From: Protopterus annectens
Taxonomy: Eukaryota > Chordata > Ceratodontiformes > Protopteridae
NCBI RefSeq assembly: GCF_019279795.1
Contig: NC_056743.1
Location: 1,782,631,466-1,782,695,465, forward strand
Direction of reading: 5' to 3'
Length of the DNA: 64,000 nucleotides
Shown: positions 48,263 to 58,285 of the stretch, in pieces
Numbering within the stretch: the stretch's first letter is position 1
How the letters are laid out: each line of letters starts with the position of its first letter
Program-made: the position numbers and the translations under genes
The notes under the pieces: model-generated
What the model was told of the DNA's origin: nothing
Seen by the model: the letters and a program-made list of their open reading frames with translations, nothing else
Database searches by the model: none

Positions 48263-48489
48263 CTGTTCACCTCGACATCAGGACCAGCAGTGCAATGCAG
48301 GTTCATACTGTGCTGATAGATGACAGGGGTATGATGTGGTTGTAAGTGGTGGCTAAGCAATATTGGTGTTCTGGCTCTGTAAATAACTATTGGCAATGTC
48401 TGAGGTCCTGTGATGTGTTTCCTTGTTTATGTCTTCCGGGTGCCATGCAGCATCAGCCAGCATACACTGCATAGGAAAATGCAGCCATT
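48263..48489. other. Short non-coding spacer in the transposon
   Basis: No feature recognised between the RTE end and the Myb-like ORF. Confidence 0.4.
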
Positions 48490-48870
48490 ACAGGAGCAAT
48501 ACTACAGCACCATGTGGAGCTGTTTGGCCAGAGCCAATGCAATCTGTGGGAGTGGACTGCCCTGTCGGATGACCTTCTTGACAGAGTGAACACCTTGGAC
48601 CACCATGGCCACACATATGATCAGGTCAGGCATCGGGCAACTGACACGTCGTGCCCGGCAAAGGGCTGCTGCTGTGGCCAGGGACCGTTCCGCCACAGGT
48701 GGGGGTCCTGCTATGCAGGCTCCACTTTCACCAATGGAGGAGATCCTTGCCAACCTTGGAGCAGCCCCACACAACAACCAACACATGAAGCACCAGTTGT
48801 GGAGGTGGATGGCACCCAGACAGCAGGTGAGGCATGTCCAGGTAAGGCCACAGTGCACATCAGTTTAATC
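48490..48870 (+). pseudogene. Second Harbinger Myb/SANT-like accessory ORF
   Basis: The frame 48,514-48,876 gives WEWTALSDDLLDRVNTLD with HTYDQVRHRATD. The signature then continues in the adjacent frame (48,605-48,868) as LTRRARQRAAAVARDRSATG, GGPAMQAPLSPMEEILANLG and a Trp-containing segment. The helix pattern 'W..L...vN.l....T.dQVr.r..D...raR' followed by a 'GG....PL...EE' linker is typical of Myb/SANT-like accessory proteins of PIF/Harbinger. One frameshift near 48,645 breaks it. It lies 3.3 kb from the 3' end of the minus-strand transposase, in convergent orientation. It differs from the Myb-like exon at 31.5 kb, so it may belong to a different Harbinger family member. Confidence 0.6.
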
Positions 48871-49330
48871 ATGTAGCAGTCATACTTTCTTCAATAGAGT
48901 ATCTAGATGCACATGTCAGTTCAAACTGCATTTGTGGGTAGGGGTTAGTAATGCACATAAGTGCACATCTATAGTGAGGGACAGCAAATTGTGTACTATC
49001 ATATCTTGTACTGTACCTGTGCAGGCATACAGCATTCATCTTGTACCAATGCCAGATGTGAGTCTGCTGACAATACCGCTCCCCCACAACTACATAGGTA
49101 CCTTTGATTTGCATGTGGGACAGCAGCCTGGAGCCAGTGTGTATGGGATTTTCCTATTGTGGCTCACCAGTGCCTCAGGAATGTTAAAGTCATGCATGTG
49201 ACCATGACCACAACTGTTACTCTCAGCTATTTTGCAATATCTGCATCTTCACTTGTGGTGGGGTTAACTGCATTGCATCACAGTGGTCACCACAGGGGCC
49301 TATTTGCAAGAGATGCCATATATCAGTAGC
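48871..49330. other. Non-coding stretch
   Basis: Nothing recognised. Confidence 0.4.
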
Positions 49331-49440
49331 ATACCTCACAACCTGTCATTGCAGGAAATATGGAGAAAGACTGACAAAATGAGGGGATGAAAGCCCAAAA
49401 CTAGGGACATATTTATAAATTAGTGTTATACAGTGCATAT
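49331..49440. mobile_element. MITE 5' fragment, CATACCTCTCAAC family
   Basis: 'catacctcacaacctgtca', 'ttgcaggaaatatggagaa', 'gaaagcccaaaactaggga' and 'catatttataaatta' follow the left third of the family. Confidence 0.6.
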
Positions 49441-49504
49441 AAATGGTGTGAAGTGTACTGAGTGGGAACAGTCTCCTAATACTTAGACCTATGAACACAC
49501 CCAC

Positions 49505-49521
49505 ACACAGACACACACACA

Positions 49522-49607
<86 letters not shown>

Positions 49608-49895
49608 GGTGATGTGATATTATAAACCCAGTCTTAGTACTGTTACACAATGGGGCTCACCTTTTATGCTGGCACATGCAACTGTTTACAACTGGTATGC
49701 CACTGTCCACAGTAGGACATCACTGTATGCATTGAGGGCATCCATGTGTGACTCACTCTGTCTGTGTTCACCTGTCTCTCGCTCTCTCTCTCTCTATCAC
49801 TGACTGTCTCTCACTTCCCCACATCTATGTGTGTGTATGCTTGACATATGTTATCTGTTGCCCATATATATATATGCGTGTGTGTGTGTGTGTGT
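49505..49895. repeat. (CA)n, (TC)n and (GT)n microsatellites
   Basis: An interrupted CA run at 49,505-49,605, a TC run near 49,776-49,797, and TATA plus GT runs at 49,864-49,895. Open frames here are repeat translations. Confidence 0.93.
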
Positions 49896-50170
49896 ACCTC
49901 ATGAAACAGATGCAGATATATCCCATATGGGCCACCTACAGCTAGCTGAGGATAATCCTGTCTGATGTGTCTGTGGGGGGACAGTTGAGATGTACATAGC
50001 TGTCGGTATGCACAGACATATATACACAATACAGTCATATATTCCAATGTGGGTTCCAACATGTCCTGTGATTCTCTAAGTGTAGGAGCATGCCCAGTGT
50101 GACCTTCTATAGTTAGAGTGGGACTCCATTCCAGAGATAGGTGTACTCCAATCCAGGGTTTTGTGTACTA

Positions 50171-50405
50171 CAGCCATACCTCTCAGGAGTACACAGGACT
50201 TTTCTCATGTTACTGGGTTTGTTTAGCAGACATTTTGTCTCTAGAGTCTGACACTGGAATGTATTGTGTCATTACCTAGTGTCAGACATCCTCAGATCAT
50301 AGTGCTTTACTAGAGGAATACTAGTTGTTTGATGCATAGACCAATATTATGAGGGCAGCTATGTACATTCTTACCCAAATATTCCATTTGTGAGGTGTGG
50401 CTATA
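50171..50405. mobile_element. MITE, CATACCTCTCAAC family (diverged, ~235 bp)
   Basis: 'ccatacctctcaggagtac' at the left, 'tgtcagacatcctcagatc' and 'gcatagaccaatattatga' internally, and 'tttgtgaggtgtgg' at the right parallel the 38,665 copy in order, with an internal deletion. Confidence 0.55.
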
Positions 50406-52181
50406 GCCAGTTAAGTAATGACGTGCTGTGCAAACAGTCCAGCTACCTGTTCGTTTACTGGCTGGGGATCTCCTGCTTGTGTGGTATCCTTCTAACCTGA
50501 GATGTTATATCCTTGTGTGGGCATATCTCTCACCTGTACATTTTTTGGCAGGTTGTCCAGGTGTTTACCTGGAGGTTTTATCCTGTGTACGTAAACTTGT
50601 GTTTCTATGGCAAGTTAGTTACATATAATTGAAGAGTGATGTTACAAAATAATGACAGACATTACTGTTTTAGACTACATAACCTTCAGACAATTCCAGC
50701 TATTGCAACCCCCTCACCCTACCAACTTTCTCAATATGTAATGGTGATATTTACAATGCATGTCTATCATTGTTCCTTTGTTCCACTTTTATTTCTGCCC
50801 TTGTCCAAACATCTTGCTGTCAGAGGTTGGGAGTTATGGGTGTAGGTACAGAGTGCATTCTATTGTGCAGGCATGTCTATTATATGTAAAAGCAAGCATC
50901 AGAAAAAAGGATCATTGAGAATAAATACTGGCAACAGTGCAAAAAAGCACTTATATTCACAAAAGCCTTGGCATCTCAGCTACACATCCTTCAAGATGTC
51001 CATTATATGTGTAGTATATTTCACATAGCACTGTGACTTCCATGTATGTCAGTGGCAGAGCAGTGAGTGTCACTGACATGTAAAACAGTTATCTGCACAT
51101 GGTCCTGTCAAAGACAGCACTGTACCTAAGGCACTACAAGACAATTGCAAGGAGAACATGCTGGCCAGATCCTGACAGTATTAACCACACATACACATAG
51201 CTCATTGACCCCTGCATATTGGGACAGGCAATATGTTTTCATATGTATTAGTACAGCCCTGCCAATGTGTGCTATGCTGCTATTTCCCTGCAAACAAACA
51301 TGTTACTGCATTTATGTGGGTATATGGGGGGCACACCTGTTAATGGTACACGTTTGCACAGGGTGTGCTGATATTTGCTTTACATTTTGGTTCTATTTAC
51401 CATACTATTGTGCCCTGTCTTGGAGACAAGAGGCATATCAGTAAAGAGCACAGGTGAGATTGTAATGGCATACATTTGAGTTTCAGACTTCTTACCCTTC
51501 ATAGCCTTACTGCAACTGCAAGTCCTGCTGAGCTATCACTGTGTGAGCCTGTAGGGGAGGTAACTCAAAATTGCCACCATTTGTGTGCCTTTACCAGACA
51601 TTTATCTCTGGTTTTCTACAGATGACTTGCTATGTGGGTGTGAGGGGTGGGCATGGGACTGCCACACTGACATCCATGCCTGTGACCTCTGACCCTCCCC
51701 CCAGTTAGTTGTCCCCACACATATACTGGAGTGGGATTTGCCATCTTGGGTACTACTGTATAGTGTGTGGAGGCCAGTTTTGGCCAGACATTTCCTGGTG
51801 TCCCACATAGCTGTCAGTTGTGTGCTGTTATCCCAGTAGGCCACCGCATTCCCTTGTATACATGCAGCATTACCATAGATATGCTAGCAAAACATACTAA
51901 TTCATTCATCTATTGTTAAGAAGACTGACTTACCTTGTGCCTGCAGCAGTAGTGAGGATGGTGCTTGAGGGCCGCCTATGTTGGATACACACAGTACACT
52001 GCCTATACATGGTAAGTTACAGGTAATGTGATGTGTGTGTCATCCATTTTACTGTGCGTGTGAGTCAGAGAGAGCTGTCAGTCCCTAGGGTCCTTACAGT
52101 GTCAGTGTGTGTGTTATGCTATGCCTCTTTGCCAAGGTCTGAGCATACTAGGCATGCCTCCATCTGCCTACAGGAGCAGGC
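50406..52181. other. Non-coding stretch downstream of the transposase
   Basis: No gene recognised. This is unique-looking transposon interior with no further coding pattern that I can assign. Confidence 0.4.
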
Positions 52182-53119
52182 TCAGGGGCCTCCTCCTCTG
52201 AGTCCCTCTGTGCCTGTGGGAACCTTGGGAATGGTGGTGGGCTGTGTGGCCCTTCCTCGTGCTGTTCCTGCTGCAGCTGTTTCCAACAAGATCATATTGT
52301 GTAGCATGGCACATACTATGAACATGTGCGTACATGTAGCTGGAGAGTATTGCAAGGCTCCACCAGATATGTCAAGGCAGTGGAACTGTGACTTGAGCAT
52401 GCCAAACACATGCTCTATAATGATTCTGGTTTGTGCATGTGCCTCATTATGGCATTCTTGTGTGGGTATGTGTGCATTTCTGATTGGTGTCATCATCCAC
52501 GGCTCCAGTGCATAGCCAGCATCCCCCACCAGATGGCCATACGGGATGCCCCCACTGGCAAATGCCTGGCTGTGACAAATGACAGATGTGGGAGTCGTGA
52601 TAGCTTCCTTGGCTGCCAGCACACACATTCATGATAATGCCCTGAGCATTGCACACAACCTGGCAGTTGATGGAGGGGAAGCCCTTGTGGTTTATGTAGA
52701 CCCAAGCATGTTCACCAGGTGGTGCTTTGATGTGGATGTGTGTGCAGTGTATGGCAACCAGTACCTCCGGGTATTCTGCTACATGGTAGAAGAGACGCAT
52801 ATTGCTGGTCCTCTTCTCATGGGTGTTGGGAAAGTAAATGTGCTCACCAGCATGTGGTAGCATGGCATCCAGGATCTGATGGAGTACCCTGGATGCAGAT
52901 GCCTGTGAGACACCCATAATATCCCCAGTAGGTCTTTGGAAAGTACCTGTAGCTAGAATTCTTAAGGATACGCATACCTTGGTATCCACTGGGATAGGTT
53001 CCCCTCTGTTGGCTCTAGGTCTGAGATGAAGCCAGCACAGCTCAGTGATTTGCTGCAGTATGTCTCTGTCCACCATGTAGCACTCTACTATCTCCAGATC
53101 ATGTAGCCCCTGGTAAGTT
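52182..53119 (-). pseudogene. PIF/Harbinger (HARBI1-type) transposase, main part
   Basis: The trace runs from the junction at 53,119 (YQGLHDLEIVECYMVDRD) through a helix-turn-helix-like TGTFQRPTGDIMGVSQASAS to the catalytic core. The first catalytic block reads VAIHCTHIHIKAPPG, where Harbinger transposases have AIDCTHI: the Asp codon is now CAC (His) near 52,765. The second block, in another frame after a frameshift near 52,590, is HLVGDAGYALEPWMMTPI with its Asp intact. The Glu block is RIIIEHVFGMLKSQFHCLD, followed by the usual CAMLHNM, and a natural-looking stop at 52,182. DDE transposases of this family cut and paste the element and need a Myb-like partner. The N-terminal part lies beyond the CR1 insertion at 57,162-57,406. 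Confidence 0.88.
53114..53119. repeat. Target-site duplication TAAGTT of the CR1 insertion, left copy
   Basis: TAAGTT at 53,114-53,119 is repeated at 57,156-57,161, directly outside the CR1 element. Removing the element and one copy restores the transposase frame without a gap. Confidence 0.85.
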
Positions 53120-53559
53120 ACCATAGGTTCATAGGTTCATAGGTAGATACTAGGCTATCTACCAAAGGCATTTATAAGCCAAGCCAGAATGTGTTGGCTT
53201 TTGCCACCCCCTTAGATTAGTTCCCTGTGCCTCTATCCAGCAGAGCCACTGAAGTGATCCCTGAGGTAAACTTTCAGTTTCCCATCCACTCGTCAAGATT
53301 TCTTTTGAAGAGTGTTAGCGAGGAGCTCTGCCTGATGTAGATTGGGATCTTGTTCCAAAGCATGGGAAGTCTCTGGGACAGGAATCTATACCTCCAGCAC
53401 ATCTTATTTATTGCTGTGGTGAGGTTTAGATCCCTAGAGTGTGTGGCTCATGGGGATAAGGTTTTCTTTAGGTGGAGCATGTCCATCAATTCTGGGTTGG
53501 ACATGGCCTTGTATGTCAGGCAGAGATCACCTCTGAGTAGGCGGTATGCAACCGAGTAC

Positions 53560-55990
53560 AGCTGTAATTTCTTCAGTCGAGCTGCATAGGGCATCTGTTT
53601 GAGGCCAGTGATCCTCTTGGTGAGGTACTTCTGTGGTCTTTCCAGCTATTGCAGGTCTCTTGTAAAGTGCATCCCAAATGGGTCATTGTATTCTATGATG
53701 GGTCTGATGAGTGATGAGTAGAGGGGTACAATGACCTCTTTTGATCTGGATGCGAACCCTTTTGTGATTAGGTGGGCCACATAGAAGGATTTTCTAACCA
53801 CTTTGGCAATGTGATTATCAAAGTTGAGATTACTATCTACTTGGGTCCCCAGATCCCTTATTACATCTTCTGTACTTAGGGGACTACCACCTATGTGGTA
53901 GTTTGTGGGTACTTTGTTTTGTCCAAAGGGGATGACTATGCACTTTTTGGCATTTAGCTTGAAGCCATGATTTTGACACCAGGTATCTGTCTTAGTGAGA
54001 CCCTTTTGGAGGATGTCTATGTCAGCTGGAGAGTCAATTATAGCACCTAGTTTGCAGTCGTCTGCGAACTTGGTCAGCCATAGTCCTCCTGTGCTTGCCT
54101 GTACCTCTGAGAAGTATATGACGAACAGGAGGGGTCCTAGGACTGAGCCCTGGGGAACTCCACTTGTAACCGGTTTAGAGTCGGACCTAGCTCCTGCAAC
54201 TTTCACCATGTGGGTTCTATCCATGAGCCAGTTGGCAACCCATCTTGTGATGTAGGTGTTTATGTTCAAGCTGGTGAGCTTGTCTATAATACCAGAATGT
54301 GGAATGGTGTCGAAGGCCTTTGCGAGGTCTAGGTAGGCTGTGTGTATCACCTTTCCCTCATCTATAGCCTTGGTAACTGTCTCAAAGAAGTCCACCAGGT
54401 TGAGGAGGCATGCTCTGCCCTTAACAAAGCCGAACTGGGTAGGGTCCAGTGTTTGGAGGTTTCCAATGTCTCTGTTAATGAGTTCCATGATGATGCACTC
54501 CATAGCCTTACAGACCAAGCTAGTCAAGCTTATAGGGCGATAGTTCCCAGGGTCTGTTGTGGCTCCAACTTTGTGGAGCGGAATAACCGCTGATGTGCAC
54601 AACTCTATGGGTATGTAGCCTGTGGAGAGGCTGAGTTTGAACAGTGTGTGTAGGTGAGGGGTTAGTTTGTCTTTGAGCTCATGTAGGATGCAGCCTGGGA
54701 CACCAGCCAGTCCCACTGATGTTGTGTTTTTGTTTTTGGCGAAGGCTGTTTAACCTGAGTGTCTGTGATATCAGGGACTCTACATTCTTCTGGTATGGTT
54801 AAGGGTCCTCTTGGGGGTGAGGGGGGGGTGAAGTTTGCGCTGAACCTGTCTGCCAGGATGTTGGCGATATCGGTTGGGTCAGTGTATTTTATGCCATTCT
54901 GCACTAACTCCGAGCAGATCTGAGCATTGCCACTTAGATTCTTGACATAGCTAAAGAATGCCTTGTGGTTATTTTTGGAGTCCTTGGCAATTTTTCTTTC
55001 AAAGCTTGCCTTGGATAATTTTATGCAGGATTGTAGTTTCATGCTAATACTGATCAGGGATGTCTTCTCTTCTTGGGATTTTACTCTTTTCTGTACTAGT
55101 TTCCTCATTCTATTGTATAGCTTGTTTATGGCAGGAGTCCACCAGACTGGTTTCCTTTTCTTGGAGCAGTGAGTCTTGGTTTTGCTTGTGATGGCATGAT
55201 CCATGCATTCTTGTAGGTGCCCGTAGAATGCATTAGTAAAGATTTTTGAGCTTGGACAGCGTTATCCACCTCAGTCTTAAGTAACGTGAAGTTTGCTTTT
55301 GAAAAGTTTTTCACTGTGGTTTCTAGTCCAGGGGTGGGGGCAGAATGTGGATATCCAAAGTGATTTGTTTATGGTCAGATCTAACCAGTGAGGGGTTGAC
55401 CTCTGGTGTGGAACACTGGTCACCCATGTTGGTGATGACCAGGTCCAATATGTTGTCACCTCTGGTGGGAGTGTTGACCAGTTGAACCAGGGCATTTGAG
55501 TTTATAAATTCTAGGAAATGTTGGGCAAGGGAGTTAGTACTTGAGTAGTTCTCCCAGTTAATTTGGATAATTGAAATCATCCAATATTAGGGTGTTTGGT
55601 AGGACCTTTATGTTTCCCAGTGTTTCCAGGAACGTGGAATGGGGGTCTTGGGACATGATGGGTGATCTGTAGCAAGCTACAATTTGAATTGCAGTTTTTC
55701 CCATTGTTAGTTGCACATGGATGATCTCTGAAGCATTGTGCTGTGCCACTAACCTGGAGGTGTGGGTATCCTTGATAAATATGGATACGCCCCTGCCTTT
55801 TGTATTTCGGTTTGGGTTCTGTGGCTGAAATGTATGATATGAGTTGTAGCCTGGTAGTGCTGGGGTGCTCTCTGGAGCCTTAAACCAGGTTTCTGTCACT
55901 GCACATATATTGATTTTCTCCATATTGAGGAGTGCCTCGAGTGCATGCATTTTGAGGTTCAGACTTCTGGCATTGAGAAGCACTACCCTC
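53560..55990 (-). pseudogene. CR1 ORF2: endonuclease and reverse transcriptase
   Basis: The endonuclease (55,983 to about 55,320) has LLNARSLNLKMHALEALLN, ICAVTETWFK, KGRGVSIFIK, LILDDFNYPN (the GDFN block with Gly changed to Asp) and VRSDHKQITLDI. A linker (55,204-54,662) includes RKPVWWTPAINKLYNRMRK and IANILADRFSANFTP. The RT is open for 357 codons (54,716-53,646). It has VIPLHKVGATTDPGNYRPIS, FGFVKGRACLLNLVDFFETV, AYLDLAKAFDTIPHSGI, GVPQGSVLGPLLFVIYFSE and a complete catalytic KFADDCKLGAI. It continues through SNLNFDNHIAKVVRKSFYVA to LIRPIIEYNDPFGMHFTRD. Stops and frame changes in the endonuclease and linker make it inactive, but the RT block itself looks intact. Confidence 0.9.
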
Positions 55991-55999
55991 AGTTTTTTG

Positions 56000-56993
56000 C
56001 TACTTGTGCTATTTATGGCAGTAGGTTTGTCTTTTGAGCCTTGCCTAAAAAAGGCACTGTGGGGTTGGCAAGAGCCTTTGCCAGTATTGGAAAGCCTAAG
56101 GGTGACAGGTGCAAGCTGTCTCTAGTGAAGTAGTGTGGCTTGTCGAGCATGTCATCCAAGGTGGACAGACACTGGATCCCCTTTGAATGACACCAGAAAC
56201 TTAGCCAATTGTTGAAATTGAGAATTTTTTTCTTTATACCGTGGTATTATTCTTGGTGAGGGCAGGATGCTACTCTGGGTCAGGGTCATACTGGCCTGGG
56301 CTACGTGATCATTGAGCTCTTCCATGTCTCTTTTCATGTTGTCCAGAGAGGTACTGCTCAGGTCATTCACACCAACATGAACAATGACACAGTCATATTT
56401 GTACTTGTTCTGTGGTGACCTGAGTGCTTGTGTTATGTGGCAGATCCTGGCGCCCGACAGGCAGCTAACAGTAACTTCTCCTTATTCAGCCTAGTGAGTG
56501 GGACGTCAGTGTGCCTGACTATAGAGTCACCTATTACTAGTATGTTGGGTATGTTATTTTGCCTTAAGGGCTGTGATTGCATGGCACACTGGTTTTGTGA
56601 AGTATGCGTTTCATGGTTTGTGTTAGGGGGTGGAGGTTGCTTGGATGTTTGCTTTGGAGGTCTCTCTTGGTTTTGCAGATTTTTATTTAAAGCCTCCAAG
56701 TATGTTTTCATGTATTTATGTGTGCTTTTTTCCAGTTCTGTTTTAATGGGTTTATGTGAGACTGGTGGTGTGATGCTAGTATTTCCCTTATCCTCTTGAC
56801 TGTTTGATCCAGTCTTGGGTTGAGAGAGCTTAGCCTCCAGTTTGACTGTATAATTGCATCTGTCGCATGTATTAGTGTTTGGTGGTAGGAGGAGGGGGTT
56901 GTCTGTGTACATGAGGCAGTTGTAACATTGCCTCAAAATAACCAGATTCACCAGCTGGACTGGAGAGTACACCTGAAACTGCCCTTTGGACAT
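56000..56993 (-). pseudogene. CR1 ORF1: zinc-finger-like and SGNH esterase domain
   Basis: The frame opens at Met 56,993 (MSKGQFQVYSP). Residues 23-46 have C-x2-C-x16-C-x2-C (QCYNC ... TCDRC), a zinc-finger-like motif. A Lys/Pro/Gln-rich linker follows, then ILVIGDSIVRHTDVPLTRLN near residue 150, the G-D-S block of SGNH esterases. After one frameshift near 56,450 come CVIVHVGVNDLS (the G.ND block, near 56,365) and a C-terminal part ending with FLVSFKGDPVSVHLG (to 56,152). PHD-like plus esterase ORF1 proteins are described for CR1-like retrotransposons. This is the better-preserved of the two copies in the window, with the GDS intact. Confidence 0.8.
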
Positions 56994-57155
56994 GCCTGGA
57001 TAGGTACAATGAACTGTTTTACTGGATAGCTGGTAAGGTCGAATAGAGAGCCTTGTCCTTCTGTACAGTACAGGAGGGTCTAGTGCTACGGTTTATAAGT
57101 GCTTGCTATAAGTGTTGAGTAAGTGCCAGGCTGAGAAATGAGTGGCTTGAGTGCT

Positions 57156-57161
57156 TAAGTT
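57156..57161. repeat. Target-site duplication TAAGTT of the CR1 insertion, right copy
   Basis: Partner of 53,114-53,119, at the 5' end of the minus-strand CR1. Confidence 0.85.
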
Positions 57162-57406
57162 GAAAGTTTGTCTAGTTCCAAGGGAAAAATTGAAGAGGAG
57201 ACTACCATGGGTCTAAACACTGTTCTCCTTCTCCTCGGTCTGTGGCGGTTGTCAGCATTATCCTCCTCTAATCCCTCAACCTCTAGCACATACTGATGGA
57301 GTAAAGCAATGGCAGCCCCTAACATTTTTCCAGTTAAAATTCCCCCACATGTGTACACCAACGGTGCAGAGTTTGTGTGAAAAAACAGACTGCAAGGTGT
57401 TTCCAT
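57162..57406 (-). pseudogene. PIF/Harbinger transposase, N-terminal part
   Basis: The minus-strand frame starts at Met 57,406; an internal Met (GKMLGAAIALLHQ, 57,325) may be the true start. It contains a helical Leu-rich segment, an acidic patch (EVEGLEEDNADN), the basic stretch HRPRRRRTVFRP, a typical nuclear-localisation-like pattern at the start of Harbinger transposases, and ends as LELDKLS at the CR1 junction. The next codons of the same frame are found across the CR1 element at 53,119 downwards. The assignment rests on this exact continuity and on the position. Confidence 0.8.
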
Positions 57407-58285
57407 TGTTTATACTGTTTTGCTGCAGATGATGGCTGTATTATTGGCTGACTATGATGCATTCCACCTGCTAGCTATGTAATTTGCTCTTGACTGCTTT
57501 TATTCTGCTATTTTCCTTTTTTCCCTTCCCATTTCCTCATCTTTTAAGCCCCAAAGTGCGCCATGCAAACCCAATGCCCAAATGTAAACAGTCCTGATAT
57601 TTACGGGGCTATTTTTGTTAGTTTTAGACAAGGTGCATGCCATGCAAACCCATTGAGCTAATGTAAACACTACAAAATGGCCCTTCCTGGATGAGAACAT
57701 GCTCTTCATTTCATGGAATAAGTCAATACAGCCTCAGACACACACCCTTGCTTAGCTGTGCTTAGTTATGCTTATCTGTGCACCATAGGGCTCCAATGTG
57801 CTTACACCATCCATGACACACCCCCTTGTCATGTCTGTTGCTCCTCCTAGTTTCACAATTGTGCTATAGCACCTACATGGTTAAATGCAGTTTGGCACTT
57901 AGAAGATTTTTGTGATTCAGTAAATTTCCCCTCATTTGCATACCTCACTGCCTTAGTCCATGGTTACCGCACTACCACAGAGCCGTTCCTCTTGACAATC
58001 ACTGTTTTGATTCTGCATGCCATAGACTATAATAGCCAAATGCAGATTTCCCTTAAAATTGAGTTTTCATATTTTTTTTCCAGCAAGATCCCATTTGTGT
58101 GCCACTGCCCTATGCTTAAACAGCCGGGATCGGCCAAAAATAAAAAAAACTTTGATTTTTTTATAAAAATGAAGCACTTTTCCATGCCAATGGCCATATA
58201 TTTGGCCATTGGCATGCCTAAAGAGTATAACACATGCTTTTTTTGGAGTTGTCATACCTTTGTTTTTTTATTTGCAGAAATGTAT
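57407..58285. other. Right subterminal region of the composite transposon
   Basis: This is non-coding. A ~35-bp direct repeat ('gccatgcaaacccaatgcc' and 'gccatgcaaacccattgag', each followed by 'aatgtaaaca') lies at 57,560-57,592 and 57,639-57,672. GCTTAG-type words cluster at 57,750-57,775. A perfect palindrome, CATGCCAATGGCCA (58,183-58,196) with TGGCCATTGGCATG (58,203-58,216), lies just before the truncated CR1. 'gattcagtaaatttcccc' near 57,912 recalls a Harbinger-type terminus. Confidence 0.6.

Larger units (their letters stand above)
53120..57155 (-). mobile_element. CR1-family LINE, near full length, inserted in the transposase
   Basis: This 4,036-bp element is read on the minus strand. 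The 5' UTR runs from 57,155 to 56,994, ORF1 from 56,993 to about 56,000, and ORF2 from about 55,990 to about 53,560. The 3' region ends at 53,120-53,150 in the family tail 'gatagcctagtatctacct' plus repeated 'atgaacct' units. It is the most complete CR1 copy here and has a 6-bp target duplication. Its octamer-like tail repeats resemble the 3' microsatellite ends of CR1 elements. Plus-strand open frames over it (for example 54,340-54,593) are shadows. Confidence 0.92.
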
